NCBI GenBank assembly: GCA_036504595.1
Contig: DASXUX010000056.1
Coordinates: 124,001 to 188,000 of the forward strand
DNA from: DASXUX01 sp036504595
GTDB taxonomy: Bacteria > Planctomycetota > SZUA-567 > H5-PLA8
Direction of reading: 5' to 3'
DNA: 64,000 nucleotides
Positions 27,554-36,267 of the stretch are shown in pieces (the first letter of the stretch is position 1; every line of letters starts with the position of its first letter). The notes below the pieces were generated by a model. The model had not been told where the DNA came from. It searched no databases and saw only the letters and a list, made by a program, of their open reading frames with translations. Position numbers and translations under genes: made by a program.

Positions 27554-29026
27554 CTACTTTTTCATCACAACCCACTTCCCACCGGGAAGGTCTTCGACCT
27601 CGTAGCCCAGGGCCTTGATTCCGTTGCGGATTTTGTCTCCAAGCTGGTACTGTTTGGCCGTGCGAGCCTCCAGGCGCGCTTGCATGAGCAACTCGACAAG
27701 CTGCTCGCTGTCGCCGGCGGAGGCGGCTTTGGCGCGATGGGGGCGAAGGCCGAGGACCGAGAGCATCAGTCGGATAGTCGCGAGCGCTGCTGCAATCTGT
27801 TCCGGCGTCAGAACGTTTTTCGCCAATTCCTGGTTCGCGTGGCTGACGAGATCGAAAACGACGCCCAGTGCGCCAGCCGTGTTGAAGTCGTCGTCCATCG
27901 CAGCTTCGAACTGCGCGATCTCAACCCTGTTTGGCGCAGCCACGCCCGCAGCGTTGACCCGCTCAAGTGCTTCAATCGTATTGTAGATGCGTTCGAGGCG
28001 TGCAACAGCCTCATCAAAAAGCTGCCGCTCGGCTTCCAGAGGCGACCGGTAATGGCTAGAGAGCATGAGCATGCGGATGGCCATCGGATCATAAGACCCC
28101 TCCGGCCAGATCATCTCTCGCAGCCATTTAACGTTTGGTTTGCCTTCGGCGTCGCGAAAGCTCTTCGCCATCTTCTCGCCATCAACGGTGATGAAGGCGT
28201 TGTGAACCCAGTAGCGCACGGAATCTTTGTCGCCGAGTTCCTCGTGGTAGGCGCACTCGGTCTGAGCCTTCTCGTCTTCGTGATGCGGGAAGAGCAAATC
28301 CTGCCCGCCGCCGTGAATGTCGAACGGCACGCCCAGGTACAGCCGCGACATCGCGCTGCACTCGAGATGCCACCCCGGCCGGCCCTCACCCCACGGCGAC
28401 GGCCAGCGCGGCACTAGATCGCCGCCGGCGGCCATCTCGGGCTTGTCGTTTTTGTTCAGTTTCCAGAGCACAAAATCGCCGGAGTTTTTCTTCACCGCCA
28501 TGCGGTCCTGCGAAATCCGCCCCGAATGCCCCGCCTCTTCTTCCTCAAGCTTGCGCCCCGACAGAGCGCCATACCGCGCGTACGTCGCCGTGTCGAAATA
28601 AACGTCGCCGTCGCTGGCCGCGTAAGCATGCTTCTTGTCGATCAGCCTCGCGACGATCTCGATCATTGAATCGATGTGGTCGGTTGCGCGCGGGTACACG
28701 TCGGCCGGTTTAACGTTCAATGAAAGCATCAGCCGGTGGAACTCGTCGATGTAGCGCGAGGTGATTTCGCGGTACGGGGTTTTCTCGGCGATTGAACGTT
28801 TAATAATCTTGTCGTCCACGTCGGTGAAGTTCATCACGAAGCGGACGTTGTAGCCTTTGTATTCCAGATAGCGCCGCACGACGTCGGGCGTAATCGCCGC
28901 GCGCGCGTGCCCCAGATGAAGGCTGTCGTAGACGGTCGGCCCGCAGGTGTACATCGTCACCCGCCCCGCGTTGAGCGGCTTGAACTCTTCCTTCTGTCGC
29001 GATTGGGAATTGAGAATCCGAAGCAT
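27554..29026 (-). CDS. cysS: Cysteinyl-tRNA synthetase
   Basis: A 490-residue class I aminoacyl-tRNA synthetase that charges tRNA-Cys in the cytoplasm. The N-terminal region has MYTCGPTVYD with the zinc ligand C28 and the HLGH signature at 37-40. The other zinc ligands are in GWHLECSAM and FPHHEDE. The KMSKS loop appears as GEKMAKSF near residue 288, an accepted variant. The C-terminal DALR-like helical domain is present and length is normal. The ATG at 29026 has no Shine-Dalgarno sequence close by and is preceded directly by a period-7 repeat (29033-29060), so its initiation signal is unclear. The gene is monocistronic by position. Confidence 0.97.
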   Translation of the reverse strand: MLRILNSQSRQKEEFKPLNAGRVTMYTCGPTVYDSLHLGHARAAITPDVVRRYLEYKGYNVRFVMNFTDVDDKIIKRSIAEKTPYREITSRYIDEFHRLMLSLNVKPADVYPRATDHIDSMIEIVARLIDKKHAYAASDGDVYFDTATYARYGALSGRKLEEEEAGHSGRISQDRMAVKKNSGDFVLWKLNKNDKPEMAAGGDLVPRWPSPWGEGRPGWHLECSAMSRLYLGVPFDIHGGGQDLLFPHHEDEKAQTECAYHEELGDKDSVRYWVHNAFITVDGEKMAKSFRDAEGKPNVKWLREMIWPEGSYDPMAIRMLMLSSHYRSPLEAERQLFDEAVARLERIYNTIEALERVNAAGVAAPNRVEIAQFEAAMDDDFNTAGALGVVFDLVSHANQELAKNVLTPEQIAAALATIRLMLSVLGLRPHRAKAASAGDSEQLVELLMQARLEARTAKQYQLGDKIRNGIKALGYEVEDLPGGKWVVMKK

Positions 29027-29032
29027 AGTCGA

Positions 29033-29060
29033 GTGCTGAGTCCTGAGTGCTGAGTGCCGA
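29033..29060. repeat. Period-7 tandem repeat in the cysS leader
   Basis: Four 7-mers: GTGCTGA, GTCCTGA, GTGCTGA, GTGCCGA, starting 7 bases upstream of the cysS ATG. The repeat therefore occupies the place where the ribosome binding site would normally be. Confidence 0.85.
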
Positions 29061-29148
29061 GCTGGATCTCTCCTCTACGATACGCTATATCATATTCCAC
29101 GCCTTCAAAACTCGAAAGCCGAAACTCACATTACGCCAAGGGCAACGT

Positions 29149-29575
29149 CTGTAAAAAACTGCACTCGTGCGTGTGTGCCACTGCATCCGGCTGCGGCACC
29201 GCCGCCTTGACTGCGCTTCAGCGCAGTCTCCAGCAGTGCCCTTGCCTGTAAGAAAGTGCACATGTGGTGATCAGGCGTCCGTTGTCTCCGGCACGCTGTA
29301 AAGAAGTGCACGTGTGGTGATCACCTCCGCATCCTCTGCGGTTCCACCTTCATGTCTCAGCGCCCTCCCGTCTTGACGGTCCCTGTTCGCTGTAAAAAAG
29401 TGCACATGTGGTGATCACCACCCGCGGTTGCCATTAACTCCAGACTTCGCGACTTCAGACTGCTGTAAAAAAGTGCACCTGTGGTGGTCGGTCGTCTGCG
29501 GTTCCACCTTATGTCTCAGCGCCCTCCCGTCGTGACGGTTCCGTTCGCTGTAAAAAACTGCACATGTGCACAACC
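29149..29575. repeat. Six-copy noncoding repeat cluster upstream of cysS
   Basis: Six copies of a unit of about 28 bases start at 29149, 29246, 29296, 29390, 29463 and 29548 (spacing 97, 50, 94, 73, 85). The consensus is CTGTAAAAAAGTGCAC followed by ATGTGGTGATCAC; it is built of overlapping palindromes GTGCAC, CACATGTG and TGATCA. Copies 4 and 6 are preceded by a common segment of about 55 bases (29334-29390 and 29494-29548). A perfect 8-bp hairpin GACTGCGC-TTCA-GCGCAGTC lies at 29209-29228. The spacing is too irregular for a CRISPR array. The wider gap 29027-29895 holds no convincing gene. Confidence 0.88.
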
Positions 29576-29895
29576 CCTAACGCAGCCAGTTGCCACAGAC
29601 CCGCCACGTCGGGCTACCTTGGGACAGAACTTCCAACCTGCCCCCACCAATACTGACGTTCCAGCCAAAAGAATGCTGCAAAGATTTTGGTAGTTATTTG
29701 CATAATTAAAAAGCGCGGGTGGCCCACTAGGTGGCCCCACCTGCGTAACATGTGCGATGGTCGTCGGAAGATGAAAAGGTTTCTTGCGCGTCCTCAAAAC
29801 TCGCGGCTGCGCTGGAGCGCTTGCTGGCGCGATAGTACGCGCTCAGTTCCAAATAATGCGTGCCTGCGTGACATTCCTTAATCATTCAATCCTTA

Positions 29896-32800
29896 TCAGT
29901 CATGACTTGGCACGTCAGCCAGCAGGCGCTCCAGCGCCTCTGGATCGATGGGCTTCGTCAGATGCATGTCAAACCCGGCGTCCAGCGCGCGTCGTTTGTC
30001 TTCGTCCTGGCCGAAGCCGGTCATTGCCACCAAGTATACGTGCTTCAAATCCCCGTCCTTGCGCGCGGCGCGAGCGAAGTCGTATCCATTCATTCCGTTA
30101 GGCAAACCGATGTCGCACAGGACTACTTCCGGACGGAACTGCGTTGCGCCGGCGAGTCCCTCCTGTGCCGTATGAGTTTCCGCAACGTGGTGGCCTGCTA
30201 ATTCCAACAACAACCGCAGCGTGGCTGCCGCATCGAGGTTGTCTTCCACGATAAGAACGCGTAGCGCGCGGGCGGCCGGGGCCGGGGCCTCCGCAGCCGT
30301 TACGCTCACCGGTGCTTTCACCATCGGCAAGCGAACCACAAACTGTGAGCCCTTGCCGGGTCCCCCGCTGCACGCCCCGACGCTGCCCCCGTGCAGTTCG
30401 GTCAAGCCTTTGACCAATGCCAATCCCAGGCCCAGTCCTCCGAGGCGGTCTCGGTGGCGGGCGCGCTCCGATTGCCTAAATGGCTGGAACACATTGCCCA
30501 CCATTTCGGTTTCAATTCCGATCCCGGTGTCACTCACGATGATGACGGCCAGTTCGCGCTTGACACCGAGTTCCACTAACACGCTGCCGCCCCGGTCGGT
30601 GAACTTGTTAGCATTGTTCACGAGATTGCCAATAATCTGGACCAAACGTGCGGAATCGCCGTTGACCCACACCCTATCCGCCGGCACGCGCACCTCCAAG
30701 GTCAAGCCGCTGGCTTCCAATAACGGGCGTTGGTCTTCGGTGGCAGTACGCACCAGGCTGGCTAGGTCCAGCAGCTCAGTTTTGAGGATAACTTTGCCGC
30801 GATTAATCCTTGACACGTCGAGCAGATCATCGACGAGGCGGGTCATGTGAGTGACTTGGCGCGTGATGATTTCGCGCATGCTTTCGAGGATCTTATCACG
30901 ACCCTGTATCCGGCCGAGAACGTGCGCAGCGTTGCGGATCGGTGCGAGTGGATTGCGCAGCTCGTGGCCCAGCATCGCCATGAACTCGTCTTTGCGCCGC
31001 GCCTCCTCGCGCACCGCCTCTTCCGCCTGTTTGCGCTCGGTGATATCCATATTCACACCGCTAAGGCGCAACGGCTTTCCGGCAGCATCTTTGAACGTCT
31101 GGAAGCGCCCGGCGAGCCAATGCACGCTGCCATCGCGCCAGACGACCCGCCACTCTCCATCGACAGGCTCACCCGTTTCGAAGGTTCGATTAACGAGGCC
31201 GACGGCAGCCGCGCGGTCTTCGGGGTGAACCAGTTGCTCCCAGGCAGGTTGGCTCTTGCCAAACTCGCCAGGCGCCAGGCCATACATTGCTTCCAATTCC
31301 GGCGTCCAGACGTTCACGCCAGTTTGGACATTCCACTCGAACGCGCCGATTCTGGCGCCCTTGTACGCCAGACTCAGCCGCGCCTCGCTATTTCGCAGTG
31401 TGTCTTCCGCCTGCTTGCGCTCGGTGATGTCACGCAGGATGACCGTAAACAGCTTCTGCCCGTTAATCGCGATGTGTGAAATCGACGCTTCAATCGGAAA
31501 CTCTTCGCCATCGGACCGCAGACCGGAGACGGTTCCCAACCGGCCCATCTGTCGTGCCGTTTCGCCCGTCTTGCCAAATCTCTGTATATGCTCGCGGTGC
31601 GCGTTTCGCGCTCGTTCGGGTATGAACCGGTCCAGCGGCTGTCCCATTGCCTGAGCCGCGGGACACCGAAACATCTTTTCTGCCGCGGCGTTGAACATGA
31701 CGATCCGCTGATTGTCATCCACGCTGATGATGGCATCCATCGCGGAATCCACCACGCCAGCCAGTCGCGCGGCGCTCTGGCGCAGTGCTTCGGCCGCTTG
31801 CTTGCGCTCGGTGATATCGCGTGTGATCTTGGCAAACCCGCACAACTTTCCGGCATCGTCATGCAGCGCATTGATGCTCACGCTGGCAAAGAAGCGGGAG
31901 CCGTCCTTGCGCACGCGCCAGCCTTCCTCTTCGTGCCGTCCTTGAGCGGCCGCAGCCTCTAACTCACGCTGGGGATGGCCCGCGGCCACGGCTTCTTCAG
32001 TGTAGAACCGAGAAATGGGCTGGCCCACGATTTCGTCGGCCGTCCAGCCTTTGATCCGCTGCGCGCCTTCGTTCCAACTGGCGACGAGCCCTTCAGGATC
32101 CACCATGAAAATGGCATAGTCCTTGACCCCGGCCACAAGCAGCCGGAAGCGTTCCTCACTTTCGCGCAGTGCCTCTTCCGCCCGTCTGCGCTCGGTGACG
32201 TCGCGAGCGTACAGGTTGAGGTAGCCGGCTTCGGGCACGGGGGCGATCGAAAGTGAGAAGACCCGGGCGCCGCAGGTAACATCTAATTCTGTTGAGGTAC
32301 TCGTTGAAAAAGCCCGAGCAATTGCTTCGCGCCAGAGCGCAGGGGCCGGATCGCCGACCGCGGACTTCCACTCCTCCAGCACTGGCTGGCTGGCCGCGTT
32401 GGCGTACAGGATCGTGCCATCCTGCTTGACGCGCAGGACCGGGTTGGGGTTTTCGCCGGGGAACTTGGCCAGCGCAGCCAGCTCCTCGGCCGCGCGCCGC
32501 TTTTCGGTAACATCATGGAAGACCATGACGACGCCGAGGACGTTGCCGTCCGCGCTACGAATCGGCGCGGCACTATCCTCGATGGGGAACTCCCGCCCGT
32601 CCTTGTTGATCAGCGCGGTGTGATTGGCCAAGCCGACCACGTGACCTTCGCGCAATACCCGCGCCACGGGATTGACGGCCGGCTGCCGCGTTTCCTCGTT
32701 GACGATGTTGAAGACGTCTTCAAGCGGCTGGCCAATCGCTTGGTCCGCGGTCCAGCCCGTGAGTTGCTCCGCGACGGGATTGAGTAATGCGACCCGGCTT

Positions 32801-33570
32801 TCGCGGTCGGTGGCAATGACGGCATCGCCGATACTCGACAGGGTTACCGTCAACCAGGCGCGCTCTTGCCGGAGCTGTTCTTCACTCTGTTTGGTCCTGT
32901 CTAAAGCAACGGCGTAGATGCTGCCGGCGGACTTCATCTGGCTCCGCACATAGAACGCCAGAATGCCGCCCAGCAAGAGCATCAATCCAACCCCAAAGCC
33001 CAACGTTACCCGAGCGGTGCGCTCCACGGTGTGTTGACGCTGGTTGCGCAAGTCGGTCTCAGTTTGCAGAAAGTCATCGGACACTTCTCGGAACGCATCC
33101 ATCAGATTCTTGCCCGCGATGTTGCTCTGATGCGAGCGTATCTGGTCGAGTGGTTCGCCTTGCTTCTGTCGCGCCACCAGATCGCGTGCAAAATCAGCCC
33201 AGCGCTGATAGGCGTCGTGAACTTCCTTTGCCTTCTGTGTTTGGCGGGGGTTGTCTAACACCAGTTGCAGCAGTTGATCGTAGACCGGCCCCATCGTAGC
33301 GTTTGCGTTCTCATAAGGCTCAAGGAATTCCGAGCTGCGGTCGATTTGATAGCCGCGCACACCGGTCTCAGCATCGCTGGCCATCTTGCGATATTGGCGA
33401 ATCGTCGCAATGACTTGAAACGTGTGATCGACCCATTCAGCCTGGTCGAGCAGATGGACGACCATTGCTGCCATGACGCCAGCGAAGACGACTACCAGCA
33501 GAACGGGCAGAATGACCGCGCGCCGGACTGCTGATTGGAGCGTCCGGTGCTCAGCAGAAAATTGTTCCAT
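29896..33570 (-). CDS. Hybrid sensor histidine kinase, CHASE3 and five PAS domains
   Basis: A 1,224-residue membrane protein. TM1 is at about 18-41, a CHASE3-like periplasmic helical sensor at about 42-185 (ETGVRGYQIDRSSEFLEPYENA) and TM2 at 188-208. Five PAS domains follow (starting near GDAVIATDRESRV, NPVLRVKQDGTI, YAIFMVDPEGLV, DAIISVDDNQRI and GAFEWNVQTG), most ending in DITERKQAE. HisKA carries the phospho-acceptor H869 (MLGHELRNPLAP). The HATPase_c domain has N, D-x-G-x-G (SDTGIGIE) and GLGLGLALVK boxes. A C-terminal REC domain has D1153 (LCDIG) and K1206 (LTKP). The ATG at 33570 has GGAG 6 bases upstream and is preferred to 33636. No partner regulator is adjacent. Confidence 0.95.
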   Translation of the reverse strand: MEQFSAEHRTLQSAVRRAVILPVLLVVVFAGVMAAMVVHLLDQAEWVDHTFQVIATIRQYRKMASDAETGVRGYQIDRSSEFLEPYENANATMGPVYDQLLQLVLDNPRQTQKAKEVHDAYQRWADFARDLVARQKQGEPLDQIRSHQSNIAGKNLMDAFREVSDDFLQTETDLRNQRQHTVERTARVTLGFGVGLMLLLGGILAFYVRSQMKSAGSIYAVALDRTKQSEEQLRQERAWLTVTLSSIGDAVIATDRESRVALLNPVAEQLTGWTADQAIGQPLEDVFNIVNEETRQPAVNPVARVLREGHVVGLANHTALINKDGREFPIEDSAAPIRSADGNVLGVVMVFHDVTEKRRAAEELAALAKFPGENPNPVLRVKQDGTILYANAASQPVLEEWKSAVGDPAPALWREAIARAFSTSTSTELDVTCGARVFSLSIAPVPEAGYLNLYARDVTERRRAEEALRESEERFRLLVAGVKDYAIFMVDPEGLVASWNEGAQRIKGWTADEIVGQPISRFYTEEAVAAGHPQRELEAAAAQGRHEEEGWRVRKDGSRFFASVSINALHDDAGKLCGFAKITRDITERKQAAEALRQSAARLAGVVDSAMDAIISVDDNQRIVMFNAAAEKMFRCPAAQAMGQPLDRFIPERARNAHREHIQRFGKTGETARQMGRLGTVSGLRSDGEEFPIEASISHIAINGQKLFTVILRDITERKQAEDTLRNSEARLSLAYKGARIGAFEWNVQTGVNVWTPELEAMYGLAPGEFGKSQPAWEQLVHPEDRAAAVGLVNRTFETGEPVDGEWRVVWRDGSVHWLAGRFQTFKDAAGKPLRLSGVNMDITERKQAEEAVREEARRKDEFMAMLGHELRNPLAPIRNAAHVLGRIQGRDKILESMREIITRQVTHMTRLVDDLLDVSRINRGKVILKTELLDLASLVRTATEDQRPLLEASGLTLEVRVPADRVWVNGDSARLVQIIGNLVNNANKFTDRGGSVLVELGVKRELAVIIVSDTGIGIETEMVGNVFQPFRQSERARHRDRLGGLGLGLALVKGLTELHGGSVGACSGGPGKGSQFVVRLPMVKAPVSVTAAEAPAPAARALRVLIVEDNLDAAATLRLLLELAGHHVAETHTAQEGLAGATQFRPEVVLCDIGLPNGMNGYDFARAARKDGDLKHVYLVAMTGFGQDEDKRRALDAGFDMHLTKPIDPEALERLLADVPSHD

Positions 33571-33865
33571 TGGTGCTCCGCGAGGACCGGTGAAAAGGGA
33601 AATATCGCGCGCTGAAAGGAAATCACTCTTGAACACGCGAAGGGCGCATCTCCGATCTACCCCGTGGCAGGGGACAGGCCACTTCCCGCGCGTGCAGACT
33701 GCCCTTCATGCTACGCAGGCATTCTCGAGTGCACAAGGGCAAGCCGGTGGCGGAGATTCGAAACATCGGTAACAGAGCACCCCATCTCGCTCAACGCCTG
33801 CCCGAGCGACCGTCCAAACGCCATTTACTGGGACGCGCCCATCCTCAGATTCCTTCTTCAGCGTT

Positions 33866-33900
33866 ATTCATCATTCCTCATTCCTCATTCATCATTTCTT
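33866..33900. repeat. Period-7 tandem repeat, unit ATTCNTC
   Basis: Five 7-mers: ATTCATC, ATTCCTC, ATTCCTC, ATTCATC, ATTTCTT. It lies in the 404-base gap (33571-33974) between the divergent kinase and beta-helix genes. Nothing else was recognised in that gap. Confidence 0.85.
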
Positions 33901-33974
33901 CACATCTCCCGGTTCTTGCCTTGGCGCGGCATTGCGGGCATGATCGCCGGCTGGACTCCTTGGAGAACTGGCTT

Positions 33975-36026
33975 ATGTCCGGCTTTAACCTGTTGCGGGT
34001 CGGCTGTGCGCTGCTGAGCACTCTGGTCGCGGTGGCGGAGGAACCTGCGCTGGAGATCACGGCCGATACTCGCCTGGATCCTGCGAAGACGTACTCCAAA
34101 ATCGTCATTAAAGCCTCGAACATCACGGTGGACGGGCAGGGCGCATGGGTGGTCGGCGCAAGGGAAGGAAGCCCAAGTGCCTACAAAGGAACCGGCATCG
34201 AAAGCGCGGGCGTGTCGAAGGTGACGCTGCGCAACGTCAACGTGAAGGGCTGGGAAACGGGGCTGAAAATCGAGGACGGCGCGGAGTGGCTCGTCGAGAA
34301 CTGCGACTTCTCCGATAACTTTCACGACCCCGAGTTCGGCTGGGGCGAACACGGCCGCCGCGGGGGCATCGTCTTGTCTCGCGTCAGCAAATCCACACTG
34401 CGCAAGAATAAGGCAAACCGCGTTTGGGATGGCTGCGTTCTGGTCGATTGCATGGACAACACGCTCGCGGACAACGACTTTTCGCACGCTTCGAACACCT
34501 GCCTGAAGTTGTGGGCGTCCTGCCGCAACCAGATCCAGCGTAACAATCTCAGCTACGGGTTGCGCATCAAGCCCGGCGAGGTGCACGCGCGCGATTCGAC
34601 GAGCGTGCTGATCGAAAGCGGCTCGAACGACAACCGCTTCATTGGCAACGACTGCACTCACGGCGGGGACGGCATCTTCATCCGTGTGTTGAACGGCTGG
34701 GTCAGCACGGGGAACTATTTCGAGGAGAACGATTGCTCGTACGCGAACAACAACTGCGTCGAGGCGTGGTCGCCGCGCAACACCTACGTGCGCAACAAGG
34801 CGAACCACGGCAGCTACGGCTTCTGGCTTGGAGCGTCGGACCAGACCGTGCTGCTGGGCAACGAAGCCAGCGAAAACGGCGATCCGAAAGGGATGCACAA
34901 CTCGCCGCACCTTCCCGGCAACGGCCACGCCGGAATCGTCTTCATGTTCGGTCCGTCCAGCCACACGATCGTTCGTGGGAACACCTGCCGCGGCAACAAC
35001 GGCGCGGGCATCGCCGTGATCGGTGACACGGACAGCAAAGGCGCGAAATGGAAAGCGTACCACTGGATCATCGAGCAGAACGTGCTGAACGAAAATCGCT
35101 GGGGCATTTACGCGCAGTACGCAGATTGGCTGGACGTGGCGGCGAACACCTTCGAGAAAAATAGCGAAGGCGACTTCAAGGACGCTGGCGGCCTAACCAA
35201 TCTCACGCAGTACGTTCCCAAGGCCGAAATCACCAAGCCCCCCAAGGCGGTGCTGGAGGGGCCGGCCATGGGCAAGGTCGGTCAGCCGGTAATGCTGGAC
35301 GCCTCCAAGAGCTCCGACCCGGCTGGCGGCGCGCTGCGCTTCCGCTGGGATCTGGGAGACGGCACGTTTTCGACCGAGCCGCGCGTGACCCATGCCTTTG
35401 CCGCGCCGGGTTTTTACCGCGTGGGCTTGACCGTGAACAACGGGCTGCTCTCCGATTTGGCGTGGCGGGACTTCTACGCCGTCGAGGATGTCGAAGAACT
35501 CGGCACGGAGGGCCAGGCGGCCGACTGGAGCTGGGTCGATCCGCAGTCGAAGGCGAAATTCAGCGACGATCGCGAGGTGCGCATCAGCGGCCGCAGTTCG
35601 CTCTATGCGCTCATCCAGCCCTACAGCGGCATGCGCGTGAACCTGCTGTACCCGTCGTCACGCAAGGCCGGCTGGCCGCTGGCCGGCAAGAAATCTCTGG
35701 TCTTCTGGTTCAAGGGCGTCAATGAGAACGTGCCGGCCTGGCAGGATGCCAACCCGATTGTGACGCTCCACGAAACCGAACAGAAGTTCGTGCGCCTGAC
35801 GCCCAAGCGGGATTTGCTGAGCGCGCCGCCATACATCGAAGCGCGCGAGGGCTGGACGTACTTCGTCGTGCCGCTCGCCGGGGACGAACTGTGGAAGCGC
35901 GACAGTAGCGCGGGCGTCCCTGCCGGCGCGGAGATGACGACAGCCAACTGGCTCACCATCGGCTTCGACTCCTGGGGCGCCCCGCCGCTGCGCATCTGGC
36001 TGGACGGCCTGGCGTTCAAGCCGTAA
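33975..36026 (+). CDS. Secreted parallel beta-helix protein with PKD domain
   Basis: A 683-residue exported protein. Residues 1-21 are a signal peptide (MSGFNLLRVG core, cleavage near AVAEE). Residues about 40-410 form a right-handed parallel beta-helix of the NosD/pectate-lyase-like type, with repeated short strands such as VSKSTLRKNKANRVWDGCV and NRFIGNDCTHGGDGIFIR. A PKD domain follows (about 425-500: FRWDLGDGTF, GFYRVGLTVNNG). The last 180 residues look like a beta-sandwich carbohydrate-binding module. A polysaccharide lyase or ligand-binding role is likely, but no catalytic residues can be named. The ATG at 33975 has GGAGA 8 bases upstream and begins the signal peptide; the frame is open back to 33708. 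It heads a run of exported proteins. Confidence 0.87.
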   Translation: MSGFNLLRVGCALLSTLVAVAEEPALEITADTRLDPAKTYSKIVIKASNITVDGQGAWVVGAREGSPSAYKGTGIESAGVSKVTLRNVNVKGWETGLKIEDGAEWLVENCDFSDNFHDPEFGWGEHGRRGGIVLSRVSKSTLRKNKANRVWDGCVLVDCMDNTLADNDFSHASNTCLKLWASCRNQIQRNNLSYGLRIKPGEVHARDSTSVLIESGSNDNRFIGNDCTHGGDGIFIRVLNGWVSTGNYFEENDCSYANNNCVEAWSPRNTYVRNKANHGSYGFWLGASDQTVLLGNEASENGDPKGMHNSPHLPGNGHAGIVFMFGPSSHTIVRGNTCRGNNGAGIAVIGDTDSKGAKWKAYHWIIEQNVLNENRWGIYAQYADWLDVAANTFEKNSEGDFKDAGGLTNLTQYVPKAEITKPPKAVLEGPAMGKVGQPVMLDASKSSDPAGGALRFRWDLGDGTFSTEPRVTHAFAAPGFYRVGLTVNNGLLSDLAWRDFYAVEDVEELGTEGQAADWSWVDPQSKAKFSDDREVRISGRSSLYALIQPYSGMRVNLLYPSSRKAGWPLAGKKSLVFWFKGVNENVPAWQDANPIVTLHETEQKFVRLTPKRDLLSAPPYIEAREGWTYFVVPLAGDELWKRDSSAGVPAGAEMTTANWLTIGFDSWGAPPLRIWLDGLAFKP

Positions 36027-36267
36027 ACACAGGAGCCCAGTTGCGCGGCACCGATCCATTTGCACAGTGCATGAGGCAGGAGATGAGCGGAAACATCGAT
36101 TGGCTTAATTAAAGCTAAGAGTTGTATGAAGATAGGTTCTTTTGCAGAGAATCGAGTAGATCAAGTTCAGCGGCGGCGGGCGGCGTTTGCTGGGTGGGCG
36201 GAATATCGGGTAATCGAAAGGCTCTTATAGGAGCACAATGATTTCGCCTGTAAGCGCGGAGTCTGTT

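Noticed and set aside
29149..29575. CRISPR array
   Set aside because: Unit length fits but the spacing varies from 50 to 97 bases, units are degenerate, and no cas gene is near.
33708..33974. N-terminal extension of the beta-helix protein
   Set aside because: The extension includes a period-7 repeat and lacks protein-like composition; the ATG at 33975 has a ribosome site and begins a signal peptide.
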